From Marchantia polymorpha subsp. ruderalis (taxonomy: Eukaryota > Streptophyta > Marchantiopsida > Marchantiales > Marchantiaceae): a stretch of 64,000 bases of DNA. Position numbers and translations under genes: made by a program. The DNA lies in the NCBI GenBank assembly GCA_037833965.1, contig AP031358.1, forward strand, positions 3,294,001 through 3,358,000. The letters are read 5' to 3'. Shown here one piece after another: positions 1 to 12,600 of this stretch. Numbering within the stretch: position 1 is the stretch's first letter; each line of letters starts with the position of its first letter. Below the pieces are notes generated by a model. It did no database searches. It worked only from the letters and a program-made list of their open reading frames with translations, and was not told where the DNA came from.

Positions 1-2636
1 GGAAACGAAAGAAATGGTTGAGACTTCCACTCTCGGCCACTCTTTGTCTCTCTTGTTCACTCTTGTTCAACCTTGTCCTTGATAAGGAGATCGGAACACA
101 GAAGAGCCAAACGAGTTTGAGCCCGACAGAGGCAGCTCATTGCACGGTTAGACGCTGGAAAAACACGATGATTACAGGTTAGATGCGATTCAACTTTAAG
201 CAGTTCATGATATACGAGCAACTAAAACAACAACATTATCCTCTCAGCGCTTGAAGCCTAGACCACTAAACTTCTGTTCTACAATCTGAAAATGGTAACG
301 TGGACAGAAGGCAAAGCCAAATTCACTTGAATAGTAGAAGAGAATTATTTTTGAACTCATGATTATGTGAAGGTCTAGGAAGTCAACGGTTGATATTATA
401 CAATCCCAAATACTCTACAACTTCTCGAGGAATGCGGAGCGACTGATGTACGGATTGCGAGTGGGCAAACCTGGCACGTTTCTGATTCAGATTATACTGT
501 TTATGCTCAGTTTGACTTACAAGAGCTGAAATTGTATCGAAACTAAGAACCTGTATTTGGATTTTGAGGAGATTCTTTCAAATTTAAGGTAGAAGTTATC
601 TGCACAATAATAAATTCAATGGTGACGTTCTATACATCCACACTGACTCATGAAGATCTAGAAAAAATGAATGCATGGTTCAATCCAGTCAGGTGACCAT
701 CTACCAACCTGATATGAAAGTTTTGTTCCTTCGCAAAGCTTTACATCATATTCTACATTTCTTTTCGTTCCCTTCTTTCGCTGACAGGACCCTGGAAGAG
801 CAGCATAGCTTCTCGGAAGATGTTGAACTTCAGAACTCCAATGGACTCTTTGACCTCAAGCTTCGAATCAAAGTATTTAGCTTCATATTCTCTAGCCCCC
901 ATATGCCTATTAGAATTCCGCTCCTGAACGAAACGAAAAGCCAAGACCAGAGAATTTTTCTTCCAACTGCTATTACAATATTAATGCGTGTACCTACTCG
1001 TACCTTTTCTTGCTTTGAAGCATATCCCTCCAGTACTCTTTCACAGAAAGTTCTTCGCCGAAAGTTGAAGAAAAAGTGTTTTGTGGCCTGAAATTTCCTG
1101 TTGATTCCAGGAGATCCTACCTACTGCACACTTGCTTGATTTCGAAAAATGTTCGAGGCTTGTAACTGGTCCTGGCTGCTGCTGGTTTTATGTGTCGAAA
1201 TCTGTTCACTGTCACTCCAACTAATTCAAATTGAGGATCAGATCCCTGGGTTTCGGTTTCTGACCACGTTTCTGACCGGGTTTCTCGTGAATCCTATGTG
1301 TCAATTCCTCGAAAGAAGACGATGGCTAATGGGCACAAAACTAAGTCAGATCAACTGAAGATGACAGCATCCTATGACGTAGTAAAATTAATCGTAGAGC
1401 TTGTCTGCCTTCAACTACATATAGTGAAATTGTGTTCCAATTATACGCTTGCAGCTTATCAAAAGGGGACATAGAGATTGGAAGAAGAGAAGAATCCACG
1501 CAATTTCAGATCGTGTGTCTTTCTTGCACCCATAAGTGCAGAAGTTTGAGCTTGGTACGGGGTTTCGACACTGCCTCCAGCTTCCCAAATTCAATCAAGC
1601 AGGATATTCGCATTTATAAATTTCAGTAAATTAATTAAGAAAAATACTCAAGCATTATATTGCACGTCCTTTTTGTGGTAGAACGAAGGGTATCCTGCAT
1701 TGCACAAGGTTCCAAAGTTCCAGCATAGTTGGATTCCTTCTGAGCAGGGACAATCTCTTCTGAAAACTGTTTCTCGCATGCAGAATCTTATCTGTTGAAC
1801 AAACGCTACTGGACCTTTCGGCATTTCGTCAAAAATGGTTAGGCATCATCAGAAACTGGACACAAGATCAGTCATGGGTATATACTCTCTGTACTAGTCC
1901 TGCCGAGACTAGTAGTTGTCGTCATCACTACTCAAAGTCATATTTCAGAAGTGACACAAGTTTTCGATTGCCTGCAACGAATTATCAGCCATAATCCACG
2001 GAGATACAAATCCACAGCTTTGGCAAAGACGAGAAAATGCATAGATGTGGAAAATGGTCGAACGTTGGACTGTACGCTGGACTCGTGCAGCACTTTGTGC
2101 GCTGCACGCCGAGATATATGGATTCGTAGCTAATTCTAGAAGGGCATGATATAAAGAACGATAGAGGGGCTCAGAAGTACTGGTGGATCAGATGATTAAC
2201 AAAGCTAAAGATTTCACCGTGCAAAACATGGAAACTCCGGACATGACTTTCATCGTAAGGGTTGTACAACTAGGCCGAACAACTACCATGCTTTACTTGG
2301 AATTTTCCCCCAAAAGTTTTTACCGAGACCAATGTCATGCTCGTGTTTGAGCAGTATGGCAGGTAAGACGTGCTCAGTCATCAATAATGTCGTCAATCAT
2401 GAAGGAACAGTTACTGCATTTGACATACTTTGGACGATTTAGCATCCCATGTGCTCCACATCATGATCATTATCTGTTTGTATTCACAAGTTGATCATCA
2501 TACAGCGTGTTTGTAACAGTGAGCGTGGAGAGAGACCGAGAAGTAAATAAGGACAAATGTCAATGCACAAAGAAGTGTGCGTGTGAAGTTTATGTACATA
2601 TAGGAATTACAAAATCACAACTCTGGCATCTGCGAT
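1..2636. other. Unassigned interval downstream of the tRNA-IPT gene
   Basis: Only short open frames are present; the longest is 138 codons at 675-1091 on the plus strand. None shows a motif I recognise, a convincing exon series or a repeat structure. The last few hundred bases before 2637 would hold the 3' untranslated region of the minus-strand tRNA-IPT gene, but I cannot place its end. Confidence 0.5.
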
Positions 2637-4130
2637 TCAGACCAGAAGTTCAACGCCGCCTTGAGTCTTCTCGATCCAGTGGAGGATGCTGGCACAAGCT
2701 GAAGGCTTTGTGAATATTGTGTTTCGGGCTGCATAAGTGTTGAGAGGTTTTAGTTTGTGGCACATCCTTGCCTTGCTTTCCAAAGACCGAGATACCGCCG
2801 CTCCATTGGACGTGGTGTGGTACTCTCGCTCCATAATATCCACTACATTCTCGGGGATCGATCCGTCGACCCAGTGGAATATATCTTCGCCTCGGAACCA
2901 TGCCAGTTGTCGCTCAGCATAATTTCTCGATGCTCTTTGGAACTCTTGGACAAAATTCAAGAATTGGGGAACGGAGGTCACACCTCTTGATTTCCTGCAT
3001 GCAAGCAGGAACTCCATGGCTTGGCTGTACCCGATAGCTTTAGAAGGTGAGCTGGAGTTGGGCAAAATTCCTAATTCCAGGAGCCACATGGCTTCCTTCA
3101 TTAATCCTTGCCCGTAGAGGTCCGTGAGCATTTCCTCGCATCGTTGATCGATGCGTCGGTACAGGTCCATGCGCTCTCTATACAGAAAGTAGCACTGGAA
3201 GTCGTAGTCGAGCTGAGGAGCATTGGAGCACCCGGTGGCACTGAACAAGGGCGACGGAAGCGAGGTCTGCGGCCGGTAGGTGATCTCAATGACTTCCAGA
3301 GCTCGCCGAAGGTTGTTCCAGTCGCCTCGTGCCAGTCTGCGTGCAGTGTCAGGATCCCCGGCTCGAGACAGATACTTCACCGCGTCGTCCCACCCGGCTC
3401 TGGCATTCTGAAGGAGAGTGACCACGGCATCGACAGCTGCGGCTTGCTCCTCAGTGGGCTTGGGGCTGCCGAGCTTGCCATTCAGAAACCAGCGGATGTA
3501 AAGTCCACTGCCGCCGACCACAATTGGGACCCGGCCCTTGGCGAGCACCATGTCTGTAGCCGCCTTGGCATCTACGTAGAAATCCTGCGCACTGTATTCC
3601 TCGGTCGGGTGGACGATGTCCAGAAGGTGATGAGGCACATTCTGGCGCTCCCTCCAGGGAATTTTGGCGCTGCCGACATCGAGGCCTTTATAAATCTGCA
3701 CTGAATCCGCGCTGATGATCTCGCCATTCAAGCGCTGAGCCAGAGAAATGGCGGCCGAGCTCTTACCCACTGCAGTAGGCCCCGTGATGACAATCACCCG
3801 CCCCTTGGACGAATTCGAATTCTCCGCCGCCGTGGCTCTGATCGTCGGCCTCATTGCACAATGCGCGTGCCCGCCCAGCATCATCGCTGCTCGCTCTCTC
3901 AGGCTCGCTCTCTTTCGTCTGTCTGCGGGGCTGATTTGCGCGTCCGCTGCAGGTTGACTGGCTGGCCTGCTGGCTGGCCTGCTGGCTGCCTGGCTTGCTG
4001 GCTCACTCTCACGACACAATGAGACCAAAGGGAACAATCTACGCTTTTTGTTTGCTGTTCGTATATTCTCACTCAGACCCCCCTCGCTCTTAGACTGGAT
4101 CACAAAGTTTGCAGAGTATTTTGCAGGCAA
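2637..4130 (-). CDS. IPT9-like: tRNA dimethylallyltransferase (plant IPT9-like tRNA isopentenyltransferase)
   Basis: The enzyme transfers a dimethylallyl group from DMAPP to N6 of adenosine 37 in tRNAs that read codons starting with U; turnover of such tRNA is a source of cis-zeatin cytokinins. Visible motifs in order: P-loop GPTAVGKSS (about residue 115), DSVQIYKGLDVGSAK, PHHLLDIVHP, GGSGLYIRWF (family GGTGLY), the NNLRRALEVIE segment, RMDLYRRIDQR, KAIGYSQAMEFL and RNYAERQLAWFR. The C-terminal ILHWIEKTQG ending resembles plant IPT9 as I recall it. The frame gives 497 aa without an intron. The first Met lies 50 bp from a TATA box; the alternative Met-Met near 3887-3882 would give about 415 aa. 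The 82 extra N-terminal residues are Ser/Ala/Arg-rich, including an SRPASRPASQP repeat, and could be an organelle transit peptide (inference). All catalytic motifs look intact, so this is probably functional. The lack of introns may be lineage-typical or reflect an old retrocopy. Confidence 0.93.
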   Translation of the reverse strand: MPAKYSANFVIQSKSEGGLSENIRTANKKRRLFPLVSLCRESEPASQAASRPASRPASQPAADAQISPADRRKRASLRERAAMMLGGHAHCAMRPTIRATAAENSNSSKGRVIVITGPTAVGKSSAAISLAQRLNGEIISADSVQIYKGLDVGSAKIPWRERQNVPHHLLDIVHPTEEYSAQDFYVDAKAATDMVLAKGRVPIVVGGSGLYIRWFLNGKLGSPKPTEEQAAAVDAVVTLLQNARAGWDDAVKYLSRAGDPDTARRLARGDWNNLRRALEVIEITYRPQTSLPSPLFSATGCSNAPQLDYDFQCYFLYRERMDLYRRIDQRCEEMLTDLYGQGLMKEAMWLLELGILPNSSSPSKAIGYSQAMEFLLACRKSRGVTSVPQFLNFVQEFQRASRNYAERQLAWFRGEDIFHWVDGSIPENVVDIMEREYHTTSNGAAVSRSLESKARMCHKLKPLNTYAARNTIFTKPSACASILHWIEKTQGGVELLV

Positions 4131-4175
4131 GCTCCAGAGTTGTCTGTTGTGCTCATGTGGACGAGAAGCAGCATT

Positions 4176-4184
4176 CTTATATAG
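4176..4184 (-). promoter_or_regulatory. Probable TATA box of the tRNA-IPT gene
   Basis: On the minus strand the sequence reads CTATATAAG. With the usual spacing of about 30 bp it would start transcription near 4145-4150, leaving a very short leader before the ATG at 4130 or about 265 nt before the Met-Met alternative. Further upstream (about 4370-4425) is a CT-rich tract of the kind common in plant promoters. Confidence 0.5.
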
Positions 4185-4185
4185 T

Positions 4186-5897
4186 GCTCAGAGACAAATT
4201 TAAAGCGGATACGTCACCAGTTAGCCAGAGCTCCTTTTCCACACCCGGCGCCTGGGAGTTCTAGGCCAGGCTCCGGACCCACTTAGTGTGCCATCCGGAG
4301 AAGAGTCGGGGGCGGGCGGGCAAGAGCAAATCTGGCCGCTGCGACTACGGGCGGCTCGGCCACCCCGCCCAGCGCGATCGCTCGCTCACTCTCTCTCTCG
4401 CTCGCTGTCTGCTGTCTGCTGGCCACTTCCCCCGTTCGGTTAAAGGTTCCAGGTTTCCCTGCGCATCAAGTCAACACTCTTTAATGCATGCAGTTGTCGA
4501 TCGGTTAGTATTACCTCGTTCCATTATAGGCAGGCATCAGTCAGATCTAGAGCCAGACATCACATGCACGTACGAGTAATGCAGCTCCAACATCACATGG
4601 CGTCGAACTTGCATTTTCGGTTCCGCCGTTGTTGCTGCTGGCTGTGTCCAAAAAGGACAAGCTCTAGGACAATCTTTACTGCGCTGCGCTAGGACCAATC
4701 CAGCGGCCACGCTGCTGTGGGATCTTCCTTCTTCTTCGCCACCCCCTACCCCCCACCCCCCCTCCTCCCCCGCCCCCCTCGTTGCTACCCGATCGCCCGC
4801 CCGCCCGCCCGCCCGCTGGAATCGACCCAAACCCGCTCGCGAATTGCACTCCCCACTGCCTCCAGCTGCTGCTAAAATATCCATCCATATGCTTACATGT
4901 GTAGGATTTGACTCGCCCACAGGGCTCGAAGCCGCAGGATTTCGTGGATAATTCGACCCTCGCGAATATCTCTATACCCACTCCCAATATCCCTCATGTG
5001 TTAGCTGATCTCTGCCTCAGTTATCCGAGCCGCCTCATCTTTTGACGAGACCGATCATGCACCCACGTTCCGAAGCAGCCCGGCAATTCGCCTCCCGTAG
5101 GTCCGATTAGTCCAAGGCCTACGAGCAGACACCGATATTTTAACTTCCGGATCGGTCGATGATACGCCTTTTCGATCGGTAATGTTGCCCAAATTGGCTC
5201 GAATTCGAGGAATCCTCGGGCGGTCGAGAGGAAAGGGAGAATCGCCGCTCCCAAAGGGGGGAACATTTGCTCCCGAAAAGAGCACGGTTTCGGATATTAA
5301 CACGCACGGATATTCACGTGGCTCGGTGATTCGCGTCCATCGAATTCGAGGAATGTGGAAAGTCCGATCGCCAGCCAATCCTCATTCCCTCCGACCTCGG
5401 CCTGACGTTCGACATGTCCACGGCAATTTGACGTGCTTTCGTAATTCGCACTGCGAAGGATGATGCAATTCTGGGCGCAACGTGGTCTGGTTTCTGCGAG
5501 TCTGGTCTTCCCACAGGCGCTCAGCTTCCTTTACTTGGAAGGCTTTACCAGCCGACCACTTTCATTTCTGTAGCAACAACTTATTGCACAAAGGCGCCAT
5601 CACCCACCGCCACTTTCTGAACTTTGTCTCCTGGGTTTTGTAAAAGGATGAGCTCATTTGGACAGAATTTATGTTCAACGGCATCCTTTTCAAGCTTTCT
5701 AGTATCAAAGCTTTCTGTTGTCTGTCCTGTCGATTCCAATGCAGCCTGATGAGATCAAATTCTCGGAAATCCCCGATTGACTTGATATTTTCAGGCCATT
5801 CTCGGGCCTCGCAGTCAGAGCCCAAGTTGGCCTCATTACGGATAATGCAGTCTCGTATTATGGAGACTGATTTAGCTCGGGCCTCGAAACACGTGGT
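4186..5897. other. Unassigned interval, upstream flank of tRNA-IPT
   Basis: Apart from the CT-rich and C-rich tracts, nothing is recognised. Overlapping frames at 5055-5514 on both strands reflect a locally GC-balanced stretch; none has a known motif. Confidence 0.4.
4735..4818. repeat. C-rich low-complexity tract upstream of tRNA-IPT
   Basis: Runs of 4 to 7 cytosines separated by one or two bases occupy 4741-4779, followed by several GCCC repeats at 4796-4815. The minus strand therefore has many G-runs with G-quadruplex potential about 650 bp upstream of the IPT start. The ORFs that cross it (minus strand, 4537-4987) are Gly/Arg low-complexity shadows. Confidence 0.6.
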
Positions 5898-6607
5898 TTG
5901 TCTGCTGAAGGATTAGACACCTACGCCTCCAAGCGGTTGACGGAGATATTGAAGAGAACCTGTGACAGTCACATGGAAAGAGAGCGCGTGTTCGGTGATC
6001 GTAGGTTCGAAGAGTCACATGACACTGACCGTCTCAGAAGGGAAAATTTGGATCAGATGACTGACAATTCATGCCTTCCAGATGAAAACGAAGAGTAGTT
6101 GTTGGCCGGACGTGATCGCTGGATTGATTGTGATCGCCGGTTATTATCTGGCTTTCGGATGTATGATTGCCATTGTGGCAGTCGAATTGGAATGTAATTC
6201 TTCGGCCGTGCTCCAGAGGCTGCATCAGTCTCGACAGCTTCTGATAGCTTCTGATAGCTGCCGTCGAGCTGAGCGAGTCAGGCAGTGAGTGATTCGTGTT
6301 GCGACGACATTTCACCTGATTGCTCACCGAATTGGACGCACTGTCGGGCATGCTTGCCTTCATGCACAGGTGACAGTCATGAACGTGCAGATTTGAAGCA
6401 TGATTGAGAATTCTGTTCGCCTCTGAACAGCAGATGCCGGAAGTTTATATCAGATTCCGAATCACCGATGACGATTCCGAGACGGGGCGCATAGAAATCG
6501 TCGATTTCTGCGAGAAACTCCTTGCCATTAGCCGGACAAAATCTGTAGGAGTAACCATTAGCCGAGGAGAACCAAGATTCCGATCAGAATTGTGCATCGG
6601 ATTTTGA
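5898..6607 (+). other. Possible exons of an unidentified gene
   Basis: Three plus-strand stretches have protein-like composition. At 5898-6098 there is a charged, helix-prone segment that includes KRLTEILKRTCDSHMERE and ends in an acidic tail and stop. At 6082-6288 there is a hydrophobic segment (IAGLIVIAGYYLAFGCMIAI) that could span a membrane. At 6404-6607 a segment reads VYIRFRITDDDSETGRIEI. I could not join them with convincing splice sites and recognise no family. They may be fragments of one decayed gene or chance frames. Confidence 0.2.
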
Positions 6608-7255
6608 AATTTGTATGATGCAGAAGACAAATTGATGCTTTGATTCTGTGAGGTACACAAGGTATAAAACATCGACAACTCCAAAGTATTCCCGCCTTAT
6701 ATTCTGATGAATACTTTTAAAAAGGTGTCTTTTGAGGAGACAGATCGGATGTCAGGGTATTTCTACCGCGACAGTCAGACATAAGGCCAAATCATTATTA
6801 GGGTAAGAATATTTATAATGCTGTACATACGCTGAGTATATACATCTAAAGCGGTCGACAATCTTGTGATGATAAATCATGACCTCGTCTTTGACCAACA
6901 TAGATTTCGATAATAACTTATAATAATAGACGTGAAAGATGATCTAGTTCAAGTTATCCAACCAGTTGGGACCTCTTACAAGCATTAACATTACCTTCAC
7001 AGTGGTTGTGGAGTTGACTGATTTGAGCTGAATATCGTGGCCATGCTCAAATCCTCCACGTAGTTCTTAAGTTGTGGTCGTATGCAATCTTCCACCATTT
7101 GCTAGATACGTCCACAGCAGCCGTGCCACTCGTGCTTCGAGGTCGTGCGGTTTGAACAACCAATGCTACTTGGCCAACACCCACCAGCCCTGTTCCGAAC
7201 TTTATTGACTATTCAGTGAACCCTTAACACTTGCATGTGTTGTCACGACATCCTG

Positions 7256-7485
7256 TTAAAGAAGCAACATCAATATGAGCAAATCTAAACCCACCCTTGC
7301 GGTGATGGCCAATTTACGGAGCACATTATTGGACTCCAAATCTGAAGCAAGTCTCGAACATAAATGAGCAAGATGTTTGGAGTCATGTCGTTGAGGTGAA
7401 TCAGATGAGCACAAGCGCGAGCACACTCCCAGAAGTGTTCTTCCAGCGAAACATCGCACTCCTTAACTGCGTATGCATGCAACAC
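7256..7485 (-). pseudogene. Possible PPR (pentatricopeptide repeat) remnant, frameshifted
   Basis: On the minus strand one frame reads ARACAHLIHLND, close to the plant PPR phrase for a helix followed by a GK-H turn. The overlapping frame then reads HLCSRLASDLESNNVLRKL, which resembles the next PPR helix (H-x-x-I-x-x-G-L-E-S-N-x-x-L). Joining them needs a frameshift near 7370. The segment is only about 75 codons and has no flanking PPR units, so this would be an orphan fragment. The match is by eye and weak. Confidence 0.25.
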
Positions 7486-9581
7486 GAAGCTCCTTGATGA
7501 GGTTCGATCTAGCCGAGATAACCAGGCCCATTATCCTAGTACTGTAGACATAAAATATGAAATCCTCCCCATAAGAAAATGGAAGTCAAAGAGTATGTTA
7601 GAAACCTTTTAGGGTTTAATGAAATATCGTCATCACGTCAAGTTGCAACTGATTACACTGTAGTACGAGGAATCTTTGAAGTACAGGACAGCCGAAGTCT
7701 TCCACACTAATGAAACCTGCGACATACACAGTGGCGGCTCGTAATCCAATCAGATTATCCGACGTCCTGTACACTGGGACTAGTTTCTTGTTGTATCACT
7801 CGATACAAGCTCGATTTCAGGCAAATAGTCCAATTACGTTGTATTTAAATTTGGTATGCTATGGTGGATTACAGAATGATGACGACCCTCAGAATTTTGA
7901 GCTACATCCAACAGTGAGATGTTTGAGGGCCATGTCGAGCATCTCTTGGTTCATGTTGGGACTGTTGCTCGATCCAGTCAGTAGTGATGATATCATTCAC
8001 GGTCTTCTGTTCGAGTGAAGTTTTGTTTGTGAGAATCTAATCTGGTTCGCGAAACAGACTTGCATACGATTCCTCGTATGGTCGAATACATTGGGAAATA
8101 TGGGACTCGGCAACCTCAGCCATATAACCTCAGTCATAAAATAAATAAATCATTCCTGCAGCCATATGGAATCCGCTAACAGTTAAGCAATTTCGGCATT
8201 TTGGATGGTAATTGGCCGCATTTTTGGAAGTGTCTAAAGTTGAGAACTGTTTGCTTTTCATTCATGACGTAAAGGTAAGTTGGGATTCCTTATTTGCAGG
8301 AGTTGAGCGTGGATTAAACTCGGGGTTACATGTGTGTGAAGTGGTTCTGAATGTTGTAGTCATCTGATATCTGATTCTTTAGAGTCAATGCCGTGATTTC
8401 CATGGCTTTGCGCTGAAGTGTCTGTGATATTCCTACTTTTAGAATACTGTAGCGGTCCTGTATTTTCCACTTTTGGCTTCTTCTATCTTCCAACGGAACC
8501 TACTGAGAAATATCAACAACCTGTTGCGCGTGGCAAAGAATTTGAACTATGTAGAAGATTTCATTCCGAACGAGTTTATTATGCAAGGCTCTACACGGAA
8601 TCCTCGTAACCCTTTTCCCTGAAAGCAATGTTCGTAAGATGCTCTAACATTTATGTCAGAACCAATAGAACTATAGAATTAAGGTTCTGAGTGATCCATA
8701 TGGATCCCACGGAATCTTTTGTTTTCTGTAGAAAATGCTCGATTTATTAATAAACGCGGTTTTACCAAGAAAATTGTGTGCGTTTCTTCTAGTACTGTAA
8801 CCGAGAATTATTTTGATATACGGTCAAAGTAAACCGGAAAAAATCAAACCATTTCGACAAACTGCACTTTTAAAGAGTAAATTGCAAGTTGGTTTTAAAA
8901 TCTCCACAGATTTTTCCATTACATACTAGAATACTATGAATAATCTGACAACTCCTTTCTAGGAGAGAGAAAAAATCATTTAGATTCTGTGTTCTTACAT
9001 TCACATATATATTACAACTAGTTTACAATCAGTTTTTAATAAATCAAGACATCTCCTCCAAGGCAATACGCATTAACTGCCGAAAAATACTAAGAACCCA
9101 AAAGCCTGTCGACTTTGCTTTATTTAATTTGGCATTAATCTGGATCTCTGGGATAGTTGCCTTCAAAAAATTGTTGAAGATGGAGGCTTTTTCTGATGAT
9201 CTGAAAAAATTATTAAACACATGAATACGCCGGGTGTTTCTAGGTTTGCCTTGAAACAGGAGGTAAAACAGTGATTTGTAGTTGAAATCATTTTTTTGGC
9301 AAAAATCACTCAGAATATTATCTTTAGTTGACGTTTCGGTCTGTACACAATTAAGTCAGCAAAGGAGTCTGGGCATACTCTGAATACACTTGCACAGGAA
9401 ACTCGTTGAATTATCAGACTCTTACAAAGGTGCAAAGTATAACACAATACTTCGCACCACTGTGATCACCAATTAAATTTTATAAACTGCACTGCAATAA
9501 ATATAAATGTATATATGTAATAGATAATCTGTTTCATCAGGTTCCAAAGAACATGAAAAAGCTTGAGCTAAGATGAAGTTT

Positions 9582-9606
9582 TAGAAGTTTAGAAGTTTAG
9601 AAGTTT
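9582..9606 (+). repeat. Short tandem repeat, 8-bp unit
   Basis: Three consecutive copies of AGAAGTTT. Confidence 0.7.
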
Positions 9607-12600
9607 GCAATATCTAATGAGCAATAACATAAACTTAAGAAACCATTTTGTAAACCTCACACGTTTTACGCTCTGAATCTTGGCTAAAAGTTGTGTTTTG
9701 GTCTTGTTCAGTTTTAATCTCGAAATCAAACTTTTACACACCTACCAGAATCGTAATAATACCCTGATATTTATACCGTATAAATGCTTCCAAATCTTTT
9801 TGTAGTTATTGCGTGATACAGATAGCAGTTTACAATCTTATCTTGCACCTTTACTTCATACTTGAAAAAGGATTGACACAAATTGACAAGAGTGTGTAAA
9901 TATAGAAACCTTGCAGTGAATTCATGGTATCACGGGAATCGGTGGTAACAGCTTCACAAGAAAGGCCAAGCATATTGCAAGTCAATCTAGGGTTGCATTA
10001 GGATTTTACCTTGCGTATGTAGTAACTAACCCTTCTTCTTTTGTATAGAACTAATACATGTAGGTTTACGTAATTGTACATACTTCTGTTATCGACTTGG
10101 CCCCAGTTTCAGATATACGTATGTCCAATATGGATATGATACAACAAGTAAGTCTGAGTCTATCCATTTTGTCTAGAAAGAAGTTTTTTTCTAAAAAGCC
10201 TTCAAAATCCTTTCGATGTAATATTCCCTATTAAAATATTATCATGTGCACCTGGAGAATCGATGTGTTGAACTTGTGTTTGTCGTCTACAAATCTAGTA
10301 AACCCTTTCATACTTTGCATAATCCACTTAAAGTCAGCGTCAAGGTTATTGGCCGAGTTTCTCAATCTTGACTGCCTTTGTGCACTGCATTATCAGAACT
10401 ATCCATTTTGCAATCAATGAAGATTTAGAAAATGCCGTGCACCTACCCAATTTTAAGGAGAAAAGGGATGGCTGTGCTCGCATCAGGGCAGTAAGTCCTT
10501 GCAAATATTTACTTTGGGCGGAGCATTTATTTACTCCCATAGCCATAGATCCTACCTATAGGCAATTGCTTGAAGAATCTGCTGAGTGGATATGGTAGAG
10601 TAACCAAATTGTCTCCAAGGATGCCAACATGTTTTGTCGTTACGACCCGCTTTGCCTGGAACCTGGGTGGCCAGCTAGCGAACTTCAAGGCTATATCTTT
10701 TTCTTGTCGGCAGATTGAACTTCTTTTGGACTTATCTTCATTTATAAATCGAAGCCTACATGGAAAGATGGGTGCAAATAATCAGTACATAATTGTTTGA
10801 ACTTTGAATAAAGGCCACATATGCCTTAATTTCTGAATTTTGGTGACAGAAACAGTCATCTTCAAAAGTAGTATGGTGAGAAAGATAGTATTAAGTTCCA
10901 GAATGCCCAATGAATGAATGAAATTTATCGTCTACGGGGACCGAAGAGGACCATGGGACCTAGTCATTTGACGTTTGCCCAAGCTTTAAGTTATGACAAG
11001 AAATCCAACATTATGTGGTCAATAATCATTGCTTCTATAGCATAGAGCCCTATTATTCACCTGTCGAGTGTGAGCAGATGATGAAGACATCATATACGAC
11101 ATTCTGGTAGAATTCTTGCTTGATAGAATAAGTAGGCCTCTTTTACACTCAAATTTCAAAGGCCTTGACAGTGACTATGTATGAAATGGTTGATTCCCTG
11201 AACTTTAGAGACTAGTTGTAGTTTAAACAAAAGGAAATATACTCTAACCTTTCGGTGCCTTTATTTCTTGACGTAGTCCTTCGCTTTAGGAGAAGAAGAC
11301 AAACTCGCGGAATACCTCAAGTGTTATTAGTCCGTATGGAAGTTGATCCAATCGTTTCGTTGCTAAACGTGAAAGGTCGAAGAGCAAATCTTGGTCACAA
11401 AGGCGCTTGAGAAACATCGGTTTAACACGTACTTCGCTTATGACAAAAAAAAATTATAATCCGACAAGATAACACCGAAAATTGATCGAAAGTTGTTGCT
11501 CCTTGCAGGTTCTCTCGCATCTTCGGACATGATAGTACACTCCCTAGCTTCGGCCCTCATAAGCCCAGAATGGAGCTGCTATGGAGAGACAAAGCAGTTT
11601 AGACAAACATTATTCATTTCTGCCATACAGCTGGTGGCCTTAATCCTGTCTCGCAAGCTTGCACATATTCTTGTTCCTAGAAATCTGGATCTTGCTTTTG
11701 CCGCCGCTGTTCCATTCAGCTGCTTCTCCTCATCCAACAGTCTTCCGAATCATGCAAACTTTGGTACACCTATATCGAGGTCAAGAGACAGTTTAATCAG
11801 CACTTGATCTTCACCTGATCGCCAAGAGGTAGGAATTTTTGCAAGTCAGTGAAGCACGTCAAATACTTTCTGTCAGAAGATCTAATTGCAACTTGCCGCC
11901 ACAAAGCATTAGTAGATGCTGAGTGAACTTCAAGAAAAGAGTTCATGGCACTGTAACATCATGTCTTGTCCAACAAACAACCGAGGAGAATCTGTATGCA
12001 GCCGAACAATGGCAAATGGGCCTGTATACAACGGCATCTCATCAATGATTCGTACTAAGTCAAGTAAGAGCGAATTCCCAACTTATAGACGTGTCACCTT
12101 GCAGCATACAGAAAATTTATCTTTTAAAAATGCCCCCGGATGTAAATACAATTTTTTTCTCGCACTTTATAAGCGGTTCGTGGGTTGTGGTCCGTAAACG
12201 AACTCAGGAGTGGAAGACGGACTTCCTCTTTATGGTACCGGTGAACAATCATGCCCGACTCGGTAGCACAGTGTTATGATACGTTGCAATCTCCTTTTCC
12301 AGTCAATTGCAAAGCGGAGTCTGAACACTAACGTCGGGTCCTTTACTATTTGACCTTGATTTGGATAATCATTGCTCATTCTCGCTTTGTGTTCCGAGAG
12401 AAAGTCTGAAAAGACACGTGTGGTATCCTTGAAAACCGAAACCGTTGTCAGAGATAAAGGTCCTTCATGTATGTCTTGGAAAATACAGTCCTAGACATTC
12501 AACGAGGAGTTTCGGACAGACATGGTTTAAAGCTCTTTTTCTCTGGCTATGCAACGTGACACAGTAGCACTGGAACTGAGTACAGTGACTGTCTCATAAA

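Noticed and set aside
3108..3704. 198-codon plus-strand frame
   Set aside because: Antisense shadow of the well-conserved tRNA-IPT coding sequence.
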